Part shown: piece by piece, positions 46,075 to 58,873 of the stretch
How the letters are laid out: every line of letters starts with the position of its first letter
Position numbering within the stretch: position 1 is the stretch's first letter
Source of the DNA: Cloeon dipterum
Taxonomy: Eukaryota; Arthropoda; Insecta; Ephemeroptera; Baetidae
Direction of reading: 5' to 3'
DNA length: 64,000 nucleotides
NCBI RefSeq assembly: GCF_949628265.1
Contig: NC_088788.1
Coordinates: 30,800,335 to 30,864,334 of the forward strand
The notes under the pieces: generated by a model
Told to the model about the DNA's origin: nothing
The model's input: the letters and a program-made list of their open reading frames with translations, nothing else
Databases searched by the model: none
Made by a program: the position numbers and the translations under genes

Positions 46075-46694
46075 TTTGAGTGACCTTCTTATTTAAGTTT
46101 GTAGCCGCAATATTGTGTTTTAATGTGTTGTACGGTGCAGTTGCCAGGGTAACAGAAAAGGGCAATCAAAACAATCCCCCCTCTTCGAATTAAATCAGAC
46201 TATGTATTAATTTTATTTAAAATAGAAGCATATGGAAGTAAGGAGAAAATATTTATTATTGATGTTTGTCTTAATCAATATAAAATAATTTAATATAAAT
46301 ACATTAATTTGTTGTTAATAAATATTAGACACACACGCAGAGGCATTATTCGCATGGTTTTACTATTTGATTTCAATGCGTACAGTTAAAATTAAATTTA
46401 CTCCAGAGCTACAATTCTATTCATAGTGCGCATTTGTATTACAATTAAACTTTGTCACATCTCGCGCAAGATTCAGCATCGATACCAAAAGAATGCTCGT
46501 TCAGAGTAAAAGAGGTTTCCCGCGCTAGCTCCTAGCGGAGACAATACGAATTAATTGGGTAAACGAAAACGATCCAGACGAAAACACGCACGGCACGGCA
46601 TTGCACCGGCTCTGAATTTGAATCGATTTCCTTTTCACACATATTTCTCATTCACTCTTATTCACATACCGACGAACTTTAAGGAATCCGAAAA
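46075..46694. promoter_or_regulatory. Shared divergent promoter region of IFT70 and Nup133
   Basis: These 620 bp separate the two start codons, which point away from each other. The IFT70 side contains the X-box; the Nup133 side (about 46,430-46,690) is richer in GC. No coding exon is seen. Confidence 0.7.
46140..46153. promoter_or_regulatory. X-box (RFX/DAF-19 binding site)
   Basis: GTTGCCAGGGTAAC matches the RFX X-box: a GTTGCC half-site, a 2-bp spacer, and GGTAAC as the inverted half-site. It lies 66 bp upstream of the IFT70 start codon, the usual distance for ciliary genes controlled by RFX factors in worms, flies and vertebrates. Both match quality and context support function. Nup133 on the other side is not a ciliary gene and may be insulated or incidental. 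Confidence 0.85.
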
Positions 46695-49600
46695 ATGGAC
46701 GTCAGTTCTACAAAGTTGCTGAACCTTTCGTTCTCGACAAACATTTCGATGGGACCAAGAACGCCGCGATCTGGCGCGAGACGATCTGTGCTTGGCCTTC
46801 CCACTGCAAGCCGATCTACGTAAATAACAGTCATTCTTTAAAGTCCTTGCATACATTATGTCGAAAGCACAAGCACAGCCACAGAAAGCACAGAAAAACG
46901 GTACAAATAATGTTGTCCTCAGGCGAGGCAGCGTGTCCGGAAGGTCTACCCAGTCTGCAATGGTCATCTGCAGGACACCGTACCACGTCGTTGAAAGCTA
47001 TGGATCACCCTTGCCGGTTATGGTCACAGAGGCCGTCGCTTACGCTGATCGTAAACTATTGAGTGGCTTGATAATTTATCCATCCTCCAAGTATTTAATC
47101 GCGCAGGACATTCAACAGTCAGCGTGCGTCTCAGCAAATCAGGATGGGCCTGGCTGGTGTGCGGCCGCAGGCTGCTGGTTTGGCAGTACAGGCAAGATGG
47201 GCAGTCCAAGTGGGCCTCCGTGAGTCAGTGCCGAGAACTGACACTGCCGCCAAGCGACCTCGCGCACAGGGCTGAGCTGGTCACTGTGTTCACCCATAAA
47301 AAGGCGTCTGTGCCGTCCTGCATCGCAGTTACCCCTGAGGGTGCCGTTCGGTACTGGGCTAGTGTTGCTCATGAGGGATCGTGGATCGAAGAAAATGCGG
47401 ATCTGCTCGTAAATATGTCATATCAGGGAATTTTTAAAGCTATTTTATTTATTTTCCAAGGGCCAAGAGTGCGAATCACTGAGTGGAATCACTGCCGTTG
47501 GCTGCGTTTTGGCCACCACAACCTCAACCCTCTGTCTCTTGTCTCCAGTCACAATCAACGGCCGCCAGTCAATCGCTTGCAGAACCCTTCGTTCTTCGCA
47601 AGGCTGGCTGGGAGGCATTAGCCGCCGCATGTCTTCAATAATCTGGGGCTCCATGCCAGCAGCACAAACTTCAGAGACGGTAATTATTAATTGATCAGAT
47701 TTTGTCGCAACAAGTTTCTTTAAACCCTCCATTCCTATAGCGCCTTGTTAAAGTCCTGACCCAGACCAATGGTGACTCTGAGTGCAAGCTGCTGGTGCTG
47801 GCGGGACTGAGTTTGCAAAAATGGGTTCTCTGCAACAAAGAGACGGAGCGACTCATTTTTGAGTTTGACATGAGCAGACTCTTGAGGAATAGTTTTGCCA
47901 ATGATGATTGGGTAAACATTATTTGTTATTATATAGTGAATCTTGCTGTTCATTATTTATTTCGCCTCAGGAACAAAACAATACTAATGCCCAGGATTTG
48001 AGCATCTGGCTCCTTGATATGGCGAAAATGGAAACCGGAGTCCTCATTCTGGCTGCTGCGGCCAACTTGACCGTATCACCTCAGATTCACTATGCAGCAG
48101 GTGTTTTTTTTTTATTTCTTCTGGTATAAAGATTTACATATGTCCTTTTCCAGTTTTGGTTGCATCTGACAATGACAGGGCACCAGATTCGTTCCAAATG
48201 TTCTGCCCATTTATTAAGGTGACTGGTGTTCACCAAGGGGAAGAAACAGAATGTGAAGACTTGAACTACCGCTTTGTAGTCTATGGAAATTCTGCATTCA
48301 TTTACAACAAGAAGGCAATCATAGCTGTCCCAGGTAATTTCAGGGTGATCCAAACATCCTGCTTAGGAAGGAATTTTGCTAATTTTGACATATATTGGTT
48401 AATGATCATTTTCTCAGTCACAATCAATGAAACCAGTTCTGACATGGACAGACTTGACTTTCCAAGCGCTCCAGGCGATGCCATTTTAACTGGAAATGTG
48501 TACAGAACCACTCCTGTATTCTACTCTAAAATACACGGCGTGATTTCTGTAACCGACACTGATGTCTCACCAATGGATGTGATGAATGCGTAATTTATAG
48601 GTTGTCTGTGTGGATGGTTTATTGTATTTTTTTGTCTAGGTCCATGTACAGTGAATCTCCATCAGAGCGAATCCTGTACTCAAATCAGATGCCATCAGCG
48701 CAGTCTTCCTTTCAGCATGAATCTTTCAGGGAACACACCTTCACAGATGGAGGAATGCCCAATGAAGACATAACACCTGAAGCAGATTGTGTCACTAAAC
48801 TGAAGCAGGCATTTGTTTTGCACAATAGGAGAGAAATGGTTTGTCTTTAAAAAGATCGTAATTCTTTAGAAACTAAATTATTTATTAACAGGCTCTGTGC
48901 AAGGAAGTTTTAGACTCGGTCTTGCCGAAAGAGGTCGAAAGGGGAGTTGAGGTTGATGCTCCACTCGATCTTGTCATTGTCAGAGTCAGCAAGGACATAA
49001 TAAATGACATGCCGGCCTCTGACCCTCGTTGGTCTGAAACTAGCAGTGGTATATATTATGCTACAATTCAAAGTACTAACCTTCAGCCATTAATCGGTAT
49101 TTTTTGAGTAGTCTGTACAAAGAACAAATTTTGCCAGATCCAAAATAAAATATTTCGCAAAATTTGGCAATTCTGGCAGCAATTAATGTAATATAAACAC
49201 TCTTTGAATGCATGTTCTCTTAAAAAAATGTGCCATCAGTCTAACACAATTATATATTCTGCTATTGAGTTTAATTTGAAAGCTACGAGGTGGCTAATCC
49301 TGTAATTAAACTGTTACAGGAGCTATATTTGGCACTTCAAGCTCCCTTCAAGTCCAGCAGCAGTTGCAAGGAAAGCAGCAGACGTTGGAGCTGTACATCA
49401 ACTTCCTCAAATCTGTCAACATTTGGAATAAACTGTCTGCTGTCACTGCGAGAGGAGTTGTGATTGCGACATCGCTTGCCTTGCAAGAGCATGCTGAGAA
49501 AGTAGCGGCTGCCCTGACCCTGAGGTCGCTCCACTCCTCGCACGCTGAGCTTCTGGACAAGGCCATCAAAGCCACTCTCTCTGCCAGGAACGCAAGGTCT

Positions 49601-51776
49601 AGCTCCGCTTCACTGACCCAAATAGACTTGTTCTTCAGAGAGGCAGGAATGGAAGTTTGAAATTTAGCCGTAATCTAATTCTTAGCAAAATAGGTATCTG
49701 AGGTGCACGAGATTTTGATTACTCTGGGACAGTGGAGTCGGGAAATTGTGCACAGTAACAAGACGCCATCAGAAGTTGTTGCTGCACTCCAAGAAGTCAA
49801 CCATATTTTCCTGGTTAGTTTTTCCTTCTTTTAAATAATACGGAACAAACTCATTCTTCAAGTAAATTTTCCTAAATTTACCCTCGGAGTTAATTAAATT
49901 AATTTGACCGACTTCTTTATTTATGTACCTTTCAGTATCTAATTTTTGTTTAGCCACGGACGAAATTTTGCACCTTGTGTGGAAATCAATTCCAGTACCC
50001 CCACAATTTTTATAAAAGTTTTATCCAGCTTAGGACAAAATTGTATTTATTTTACAATAACCAAGCTAATAAATGTTCACAGGAAACTCTCCAAGAGGTT
50101 GCAGACTTCCGTAAACACCACCGCAGCATGTTCAGTTCTGAATCAATGTTCTGCTCTGATATGATCGAGTATCTCCCATGGACCGCGTCGCCTCACGATG
50201 AAGGCTTGCGGGTTGTTCTTACCGAATTGGTAATCAATGCTAATTTATTCTGTTTGTTGTGGTTAATTTGTAACAATTTCAGCTGTCGAGGAACTTCCAA
50301 TACGCCGCTCGTCAATGCTCTGGAGACCAAATGATATACTCTACTCTGTGCGTTGAGCTGATGAATTTGGCTGATCTTTTGCTTGAGGGTTACATTTCTC
50401 ATTTGGAGAGCTTGAAAGGCAGTGAGAAATATGATCTGCTTGTCCACCAGTACGAAATCCAGCGACGCAAGATTATTCAACCATTTGGTAACTTTACAAA
50501 GCATAAAATTCGCCTTCAAAACTAATTTATATATGAAGTTGATGAATCGATGACCGAGCAGGCCATGAAACTTGCTGAAAAATACCTTGACTTCCACACA
50601 CTTGTACACATATGCGACTCAATGGGCAACGATGAAAGGCTAGAAAATTACATGCAGAAATTCGCTGATGAGGTTGTGATTGCTTTTATTTGTGTTTAGA
50701 ACATTGTTAGTTACATATTTATGTTTCAGGGATTTTCCGAGTTTTTATTCGGCTGGTACATGAAGGAGGGCAAACAAGACAAGCTAATGAACCTCTTTGG
50801 AGGAAGCGTGCGGCCAATGCAGCATCAGCAAGCGCTAGTCGGCTTCCTCTCGCAGCATCCACATCTGGCTTGGCTGCAGGCAGTGAGGACTGGAAATTAC
50901 GCTGCCGCCAGCTCCACGCTCTTTCAACTGGCCCAAGAGCAAACTGAGAGGCTGGCTAGGAAGAAGGTCCGATAAAATTTTTGTGTCTTTAAAATATTAA
51001 TAATTATAATTATAAATTGGTGTTGAACGTTTTCTGTGATTTTGGTGGCGTCCGACTTATAATCTGCAAGTTTTTCTAGCTCCATTTTATGATTGCAGAC
51101 AATGCTGTCCCTTGCCAAATTATCTTCATTGGCGATGGAAGAGTCAGAGCACAAGATAGAAGAACATGTTAAGCCGATTGATGATGCTCTAAATTTATGT
51201 GAAATCCAGGAGACTTTGCCGCAGAGTATATACGACTTCCTAAACCAAGAAGTGGACAACATCAGTGTTTTGCCTCCTTCTCAGATGGTTAAGGTAAGCT
51301 ATCTAACTCTTCTGGGTCATGGACATGAACTGACAGATTTTTTCTTTAGCTCTACGTCAGCGAGGAAAATACGAACGCAAATGGATTTGATTTCAAGAAG
51401 GCCATAGACTTGCTTCACTATGTTCCGGATGAAGCGGAACGAGATGACTTGCTGGAGTATATTTGGTGCCAAGCTGCCCTCAGAAATGACTGGGAAAACG
51501 TCAACCTTGATTATCCAATGGAGACTTGCAAGAGCCTGACTTTTTGTCAGTTGTTTGACCTTCTTAACATGTCTGGTATGATGTCATGAACATTTTAGTC
51601 AATTTAGCCACACGATATATATATTCTTTTATGCCATAGGTGATCTGGACCTGATTCTGCCCCTTGATAGATTGCTCTCCAGCAGCAAACTCGGCCCTCT
51701 GTCTGAGAGCAAATCTTTCAAGTATGTTGTTCAATATTTTTATGAACATGTGTCCACAACTACTGAATGCATGTAA
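46695..51776 (+). CDS. Nup133: Nucleoporin Nup133, Y-complex scaffold of the nuclear pore
   Basis: Nineteen exons join in phase to give 1,168 residues (human 1,156): 46695-46819, 46923-47050, 47107-47408, 47461-47679, 47741-47911, 47971-48100, 48154-48333, 48418-48589, 48640-48838, 48892-49048, 49320-49642, 49694-49813, 50083-50229, 50283-50487, 50539-50672, 50730-50966, 51099-51293, 51350-51575 and 51640-51776. The N-terminus (GPRTPRSGARRSV) is basic and Ser/Thr-Pro-rich as in human. The beta-propeller covers about residues 55-480, with landmarks WAWLVCGRRLLVWQY, RELTLPPSD and WLGGISRRMSS. The rest is alpha-solenoid, with DMPASDPRW, HAEKVAAALTLRSLHSSH, LFFRE, EYLPWTAS and FSEFLFGWYMKEGK. Nup133 forms the tip of the Nup107-160 (Y) complex and tethers to membranes. 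Exon 11 seems to end at a GC donor; a nearby GT donor would add four residues. It is divergent from IFT70. Confidence 0.96.
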
Positions 51777-52344
51777 ATCTATTGTCGAAATAAAATAATA
51801 TTTTTTCTAAAGGTTCTGCCATTTTATAAATGATCTCTTAAAACCAAATTGCTGATGAGCAAACTGCAGCACATTGTATTAAATTTTATCATACATTGTA
51901 GTGGTAATGTTGAACCTGTTGGCATGCGCAGCAACACTTTGCCGTGTTTGACCTTCAGAATTCCCACCCACAAGTCATTATTTATTCCGCTAGCATCAAC
52001 ATTATAGGATGCATTATCTGTTGCGTGCAGCCAAATCAATTTGACAATCTAATCCCTTGAGGTAACCTTTAAATCGTAATACAGTGGCTGAATTTAAATT
52101 TAATCACGTACCTTTCTAGCTAAATAATGTCATAAAATCTCATACGATAAAAACACCTAAAAATAAATAATTTTTGAATTCCAAAGACTGTTACGCAATA
52201 TGAGAGTTTTATCAAGGATGATGTATGCGGAAGGGCGCAGGAGCTTAAAAAGTGCTGTGTGCTTGATGAGTTGAGGAAATAAGTGGTCCCCACTCACTGC
52301 AGTTGGAGAGAACTGATCAAGTGAAAGTGTAAAGGCGCATTTTA
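51777..52344. other. Nup133 3' flank and upstream region of the small membrane-protein gene
   Basis: No coding exon is seen. An AATAAA (51,789-51,794) begins 13 bases after the Nup133 stop and is the likely polyadenylation signal. The remainder is AT-rich and leads to an initiator-like TCAGT cluster near 52,345. Confidence 0.6.
51789..51794 (+). terminator. Nup133 polyadenylation signal
   Basis: AATAAA on the coding strand directly after the stop codon, giving a very short 3' UTR if used. Confidence 0.6.
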
Positions 52345-52377
52345 GTCAGTCAGTCACCGCAGTCATCAGCGACAGAG
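52345..52377 (+). promoter_or_regulatory. Likely transcription start and 5' UTR exon of the small membrane-protein gene
   Basis: A tandem TCAGTCAGTCA resembles the arthropod initiator (TCAGT). It is followed 20-30 bases later by a good donor (GACAGAG|gtaggc). A matching acceptor (gctcatag) lies 3 bases before the ATG at 52,952, giving one 5' UTR intron of about 570 bp. The start site itself is inferred. Confidence 0.5.
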
Positions 52378-52951
52378 GTAGGCGTTATTTTAATTTACCA
52401 TCTGTTGAGTTCAATTATTTATCTGGTGTCTTTGTTTAGACGAAATTTAACTATTATTTTCAAGCCAAATTAAACTGACCTATAATAATATGATGTTAAT
52501 AAAAGGAACTCTATAAGAAATAAAATTCTAAAAAACCTACTAATATTAATAATAATTATTGTTCCTTGAGTAAATTAAGAAAAATTTGTGTGTCCAATAA
52601 TGAGACAAATTTGTTTTATGTTATTTGTTTTTAAAACATGGAAAGCATATATAGGCATAACAATAACCCGCTTACTCGAGTAATTTAAAAAAAAACAAAG
52701 GTCAGGCTCTAGAGTCATATTATGTGGAAGAGAGATAACTTTCCACAAAGATAGCATATGATATATGCTCATATGCTGCGACGTTCACAACCATAGGGCA
52801 TGAAAGGTCATTACATTCCAGTTTTAAAACGCTCCAACCATTTAGATAACTACATATAGTTATTATTAGTGCGGCTTTAGTTGTGAAACGATTAAAGTGG
52901 TTCTCAATCAGAGACGAAAATATCAATTATTACTCGATCTGCTCATAGATA

Positions 52952-53242
52952 ATGGGAGACTCACTAACGAACTTGGACGTTACCACTTTGCAGACAATGG
53001 ACAATGGCGCCTTTGAGAAGGACAAGACGACTGTCGTCGAGATGGATGAAATTAGGAAAAATAGTACCTCAAATGGAATATCCGAGAGGAAAAATGGAGC
53101 CAACGGAGCAGCCAACGTCAGGATGGTTCCACAAAGTCCCTGGCATCGACTCAAATCAATTTTTCTGGTCACAATCATCGCCTTGCTTGGTGTGTGGATT
53201 TTAGTGTATGTCATCGTGGATCGAAACAATATGTGGCTGTGA
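52952..53242 (+). CDS. Unrecognised small single-pass membrane protein, 96 residues
   Basis: A single coding exon runs from ATG, just after an acceptor, to TGA. I do not recognise the family. The first about 55 residues are polar and probably disordered (Asn/Ser/Lys/Glu-rich). A conserved-looking block, MVPQSPWHRLKSIFLV, leads into one hydrophobic helix at about 69-89 (IFLVTIIALLGVWILVYVIV), and the tail is only seven residues (DRNNMWL). There is no signal peptide. The basic residues before the helix and the very short C-terminus suggest a tail-anchored or type II protein with most of its mass in the cytosol. A real gene is supported by the 5' UTR intron, the coding-like composition compared with its AT-rich flanks, and an AATAAA at 53,579-53,584. 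A chance open frame is less likely but not excluded. Confidence 0.7.
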   Translation: MGDSLTNLDVTTLQTMDNGAFEKDKTTVVEMDEIRKNSTSNGISERKNGANGAANVRMVPQSPWHRLKSIFLVTIIALLGVWILVYVIVDRNNMWL

Positions 53243-53491
53243 AAAGTGCAAAATAATTTCCAACTCTAATTGATTTTGTGGGAAAAAGCTAATGAATTTT
53301 CATATGACATGTATTTATGCGTTGTCTCGCCACATATAAAATTTATACTCTGCAGTATGTATAAGTCTGGATGAAACAACTTATTTTAAGCTATAAGCGG
53401 CTATAAGTATATAAAAAATTGTTTTAGCATATCAAATTTAAAAAAATATCTCGATATCAATGACAATTAAATATTAATATAAGTATGTGTT

Positions 53492-53549
<58 letters not shown>

Positions 53550-53979
53550 TCTTTATTCATGTACATTACATAAGTCAGAATAAATTAAGTTACATATAAT
53601 AATTATGCAATGGCAAAAAAGTGACAAGCAGGAACTGCATAACCGACCGAAACAATAAATTGTAACGACGTTGTCACGTGCCGCAATATTTTGTATTTTT
53701 AGTATGTATAATTTAACAAAAGTAATTAAAGACGATTTTATATAGTATGGATGTTTTCATTGCTTCATTAAAAGCATCATAAAAAATTTCCGCATCGTCA
53801 CATTGAAAATATTTTTATAAACATAAAAATATATTTTTATAAATATAAAAATATAAATAACAAAACATGGCAAAAAAATATTAACCCTTAATTTCCTGAT
53901 TTTCTTGGCGCACGTGAGCTTATTCCCGCCAATAATGCAGCTGCGCAAAGCGATGCTCACTTTACTTGTAGTTTCCCAC
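53243..53979. other. 3' UTR of the small membrane-protein gene and RpS5 upstream DNA
   Basis: Very AT-rich, with no coding exon seen. It contains a (TA)n run (53,496-53,546) and an AATAAA (53,579-53,584) that would place the microsatellite in the 3' UTR of the small gene. GC content rises after about 53,905, towards the RpS5 promoter. Confidence 0.6.
53496..53546. repeat. (TA)n microsatellite
   Basis: About 25 TA units, probably within the 3' UTR of the 96-residue membrane-protein gene. Confidence 0.95.
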
Positions 53980-54106
53980 TTCCGGTTGATTTTCTCTACC
54001 TCTCCTTCTTTGAAGCGTCGGCCATTACGCCATTACCAGTGCTGCTCGTGCTCGCCGTGTTGCTGTTTTATTTCAAAGCTTTTTGTGAACTCTTCTCAAA
54101 GTAGAG
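53980..54106 (+). promoter_or_regulatory. 5' UTR exon and pyrimidine-rich start region of RpS5 copy A
   Basis: A pyrimidine tract (TTTTCTCTACCTCTCCTTCT) resembles the TOP-type starts of ribosomal-protein mRNAs. It is followed by a donor at 54,106 (GTAGAG|gtaatt). The acceptor gtttacag lies just before the ATG at 54,282. The exact start site is not determined. Confidence 0.55.
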
Positions 54107-54281
54107 GTAATTTGGGTAATTTTGCTCTAAATATTGATCGGCATATGCGTATTTTAATTAAGTTTTGCAAAAATCTGCTTTCTAAATGGCGTTGAGCAAA
54201 ATTTAATGCGGCTTTTTAAGGTTGACACGTGAGCACGCCATGCTGATATTACATATTATGTACTTGTGTTTACAGGACATA

Positions 54282-55430
<1,149 letters not shown>

Positions 55431-56517
55431 ATTTCCACATTTTTTGCTTTAATAAAACCTGTAAATCTCACTCACATTTATAATTTTCAACGTCCTTAAT
55501 AATTTTTTAGTTTCTATCTTTTATGTCCGACACTGTGCAAGTCTCAATCATTCCTGTGAATCGTGCATCAAAAATAAATTTTGATCAGATGATGCTTGGG
55601 CATAGCTCCAAATCCTCTAAGCAAGCTCCTGAGATGTATTATGTTAACTGAATGTAGAAGCGCTGCGCCTCAATTTTATTCATATTCAGATTTGGACGTC
55701 ATCACAAGACCCTGATTTGAGTTGATCCAATGATTCACTGATCCCGTTGAACTGATAACTTCTGTAATTTATCTTGAACATTAAGTAAGGTTCTACCGTC
55801 ATTAACTAATTTAAAAAGCAAATCCCAGCAAAATTATGTAAGCACGTCTTTTTCCCAAATGATTGAGCAGATCTCACTGAACAGCTGAGCTAAGGTCGCT
55901 ATTTTGTTTTTAAGTAGGACTACTTACAAAAAGAGTATGGTGGTGCAGCATGAGTATGTTAAAATACAAATTGTAGTTAGGGGAAGGCGAGACATGCTAG
56001 GATTGTAGCGAAGGTAACGTGATGACAAAATAATATTTGGCCGATGTCTTTCATCATCTAACTTTGGTCGCCTCCTGATGGTTGATGCCTGTCTGCCTGA
56101 TAATAGCTGGGACTATAAGGATCAGGAGGACAGCGCTCTCTTTCAGCGAATTTGGCGCCTGCTCTGTGATTGGTCATATGGACCCTCCCACTTTCTCACT
56201 TCCATCCAATCCATCACATTCCAGTTTCCATTTTTTCCTTTCTCTCTGAACACGTCATGAGGTAACGATAAATTTTTGACGGCGGCTGAGATTTTGACAA
56301 ATAATTCACAGTAAGTAAATAAAAGCCTGACTCAAAAAATCGTGTATCAAGTCTGTTGAATGCAAAACTTCTCAATTACTTTGCCAAACATTAAAACAAA
56401 TGAAAACTCGCAACCCGCTGGTTGAAATCGCGGTAGACACCAGAAGCGACTGGTTTTCAATTAAGACACGTGTGAGCATGCATGGTTGATAATTTCTGTT
56501 GTTTACAGAAAAATACC
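55431..56517. promoter_or_regulatory. RpS5 inter-copy region with the promoter and 5' UTR exon of copy B
   Basis: The left end holds the copy A 3' UTR with AATAAA at 55,451-55,456. No coding exon is seen. A pyrimidine-rich stretch at about 56,218-56,248 (TTTTTTCCTTTCTCTCTGAA) is a TOP-like start region. A donor follows at 56,261 (CATGAG|gtaacg). The acceptor gtttacag lies 9 bases before the copy B ATG. Confidence 0.55.
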
Positions 56518-57713
56518 ATGGACGTAGTCGAGGCCGACTATACTGAAGAGAGCCAGCAGGCGGTGGCGGACCAGCTACCAACTGCAGAACTGCCAGAAAT
56601 AAAGCTGTACGGCAGGTGGTCCTGCGATGATGTCCAGGTGTCCGACATGTCCTTGCAGGTGCGAAACATAATATGGTAGACCCACCATTTTCGCCCAACT
56701 CGCACTACTTCTCGCTAGGATAGGGCATTAACATTGATTCTTCCCATCAGAGCGAGAAGTGTGAGTGATCGGAAAGCGTGAGTCCCCTATATATGTAATT
56801 ATGTAATAATGATGGGCATCGATCATACCAAAAAGCAATTTCATTCGTTTAAAGATACATATAGGCAAAATTTTAATCAACTCAACCTAAAATTCAAAGT
56901 TTTGACAAATCCCTAAAATTTATAGTTTTTAAATCTGTGTCATTAACTATCCTAGATAAGAAACGATTTCTTGCATCCCTTCAATAATAAATGCACCTTA
57001 AAATAGCGCAGGACAAAAATTTCAATAATAAAATTTCCTGATGATTCGGTCAATTTCAGGACTACATCGCGGTTAAGGAGAAGAATGCGAAGTACTTGCC
57101 GCATTCAGCAGGTCGCTATGCCGCCAAGCGGTTTAGGAAGGCCCAGTGCCCAATAGTAGAGAGACTAACAAACTCTCTCATGATGCATGGCCGTAACAAC
57201 GGCAAGAAGTTGATGTCCGTGCGAATTGTGAAGCACGCATTTGAGATTATGCATCTTTTGACCGGCGAGAATCCCCTTCAGATTCTCGTCACAGCCATAA
57301 TCAATTCTGGGCCTCGAGAAGATTCAACTCGAATTGGCCGTGCCGGAACTGTCCGGAGGCAAGCTGTTGACGTGTCTCCCCTTCGACGCGTCAACCAGGT
57401 ATTAAAGTTACTTTATGATCACACTAAAAAAGCGTCCTATAAATCATTTGATAAACTTCTTCATTACTGTGTCGCATTTCAGGCCATCTGGCTGTTGTGC
57501 ACAGGAGCTCGTGAAGCGGCCTTCAGGAATATCAAGACCATTGCTGAATGCTTGGCGGACGAGCTGATCAACGCTGCCAAGGTAAAAACTAATGCTCTAG
57601 TAATTAATTTTCTGAATTTCGCGTAAAATAATTTTTTCTTTCAGGGTTCATCCAATTCTTATGCCATTAAGAAGAAGGACGAACTGGAGCGTGTTGCCAA
57701 GTCTAACCGTTAA
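56518..57713 (+). CDS. RpS5: 40S ribosomal protein S5 (uS7), copy B
   Basis: Exons 56518-56658, 57060-57398, 57483-57581 and 57645-57713 join in phase to give 215 residues. The role and hallmarks are those of copy A. The last 168 residues, encoded by exons 2-4, are identical to copy A in protein. The N-terminal 47 residues differ (two residues longer, start [12 protein letters not shown]), with Lys in place of Arg in the IKLYGRWSC block. All splice sites are intact and AATAAA follows at 57,748, so both copies look functional. Drosophila also has two RpS5 genes, but at separate loci, with RpS5b enriched in the germline. This tandem pair may be an independent duplication. Specialised expression can be proposed only from the divergent promoters and N-termini. 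Confidence 0.96.
56961..57508 (+). repeat. Near-identical tract shared by the RpS5 copies (copy B side)
   Basis: The counterpart of 54,683-55,230, of equal length. Upstream (56,832-56,960) intron 1 is homologous to copy A but carries substitutions and small indels. Downstream, exon 3 is diverged at synonymous sites, as are exon 4 and intron 3. Confidence 0.93.
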
Positions 57714-58873
57714 GTTCCCATGTTTCTGTTTGTGTATCTTGAAAAGTAATAAAATACATTTACACACTGCAATACTTGTGCTAATTATTCCAACTATTTT
57801 AGTTTCAATATTTTGCTGTTTCAAGCAAGATTAGTAAGAAAATTATCTGGCTATTGCAAGGCACCTTTGAGCATTGTTAAATAATCAACCGACAAAACGT
57901 CTGTGGGCCTCTCATATTTCCAATGTGTTAGGCATATATTTTTTCCTCACAGCCGTATTTATAATAAGGCTTGTGGATTGTTGTGTTGAATTAATTAAAA
58001 TATCGTAGGATGTCACAACGCAAAGGCACCACTCGCAGCCATTAAAATGATTTGAGCTGGGATTTTCATGCTTTAGTAGGTTGTCAATTATCTGAACGAG
58101 AATACATTTTAATTATTTCATGTTTGTATGGAAAGACAGATTTTGTTTCGTAAATTAATGGTCAAAGTTGATTACTTCCAATTGAAACCAAAAAATTTAA
58201 ATGCTCTACATATCTCAAGTGTTGATAATACAAGAAAAAGATGGGCCTGAACAAGTAACCTTCACTGATGTTACTCAATTTCAATTGAGTACTCATCTTG
58301 AACAGCTCAATGGTACATCTTCATTAAATGTATAAAAACGGGAAAGTTTATTTTTTTGTTTTCCATTTTTATTACCACTAAATTACATATTTCTACATCT
58401 TAACCGAGTTTCCTTATCAATATGTACAAAAGATCAAAACATTTTCAGTGAAAATCAATTATCACCTTGACGTTATTAAATCAGCTCTATAAATCTTGTA
58501 ATGTACAAACATTCCTTATTTCTTCAACCAATAAAAAATATTTCCTGCTTCCTTTTGTGTGTATGAAATTCACTCTCATAATCACATAGTCAAATGAAAG
58601 CGCACATGCTATCATGTAAATATTCATCTTTTGTACATTGCTAAGATTCCGCTTTTGTCTTGTTCGTACCAGTTGAAAAGTACTCGGAACACTAAGGCTT
58701 ACAAAAAATCAAAACTATTTCCTACCAGTGGTTGTTTCTTCGAAATTAAATGTAACCACAAAATGCTTCATTTCAAGACCACCAGCAGACTTCTGGGGTT
58801 GAACAAAATCAATGTGAAAATGAGTGTGACTTTGACAGTATTTGAAACGTTGTAGAATTAAAACTGAATGTTA
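57714..58873. other. Convergent 3' flanks of RpS5 copy B and CNOT1
   Basis: No coding exon is seen. RpS5 copy B has AATAAA at 57,748-57,753. For CNOT1 on the minus strand, an AATAAA (TTTATT on +) lies at 58,347-58,352, suggesting a 3' UTR of about 520 bp. The DNA between is AT-rich and otherwise featureless. Confidence 0.65.
58347..58352 (-). terminator. CNOT1 polyadenylation signal
   Basis: TTTATT on + reads AATAAA on the minus strand, about 520 bases beyond the CNOT1 stop codon. It is the first canonical hexamer I noticed downstream. Confidence 0.5.

Noticed and set aside
46858-46922. ATG at 46,858 as the Nup133 start
   Set aside because: The stretch lies in the first intron. A first exon at 46,695-46,819 encodes the typical basic, Ser/Thr-Pro-rich Nup133 N-terminus and splices in phase to a strong acceptor (tgttgtcctcag) at 46,922.
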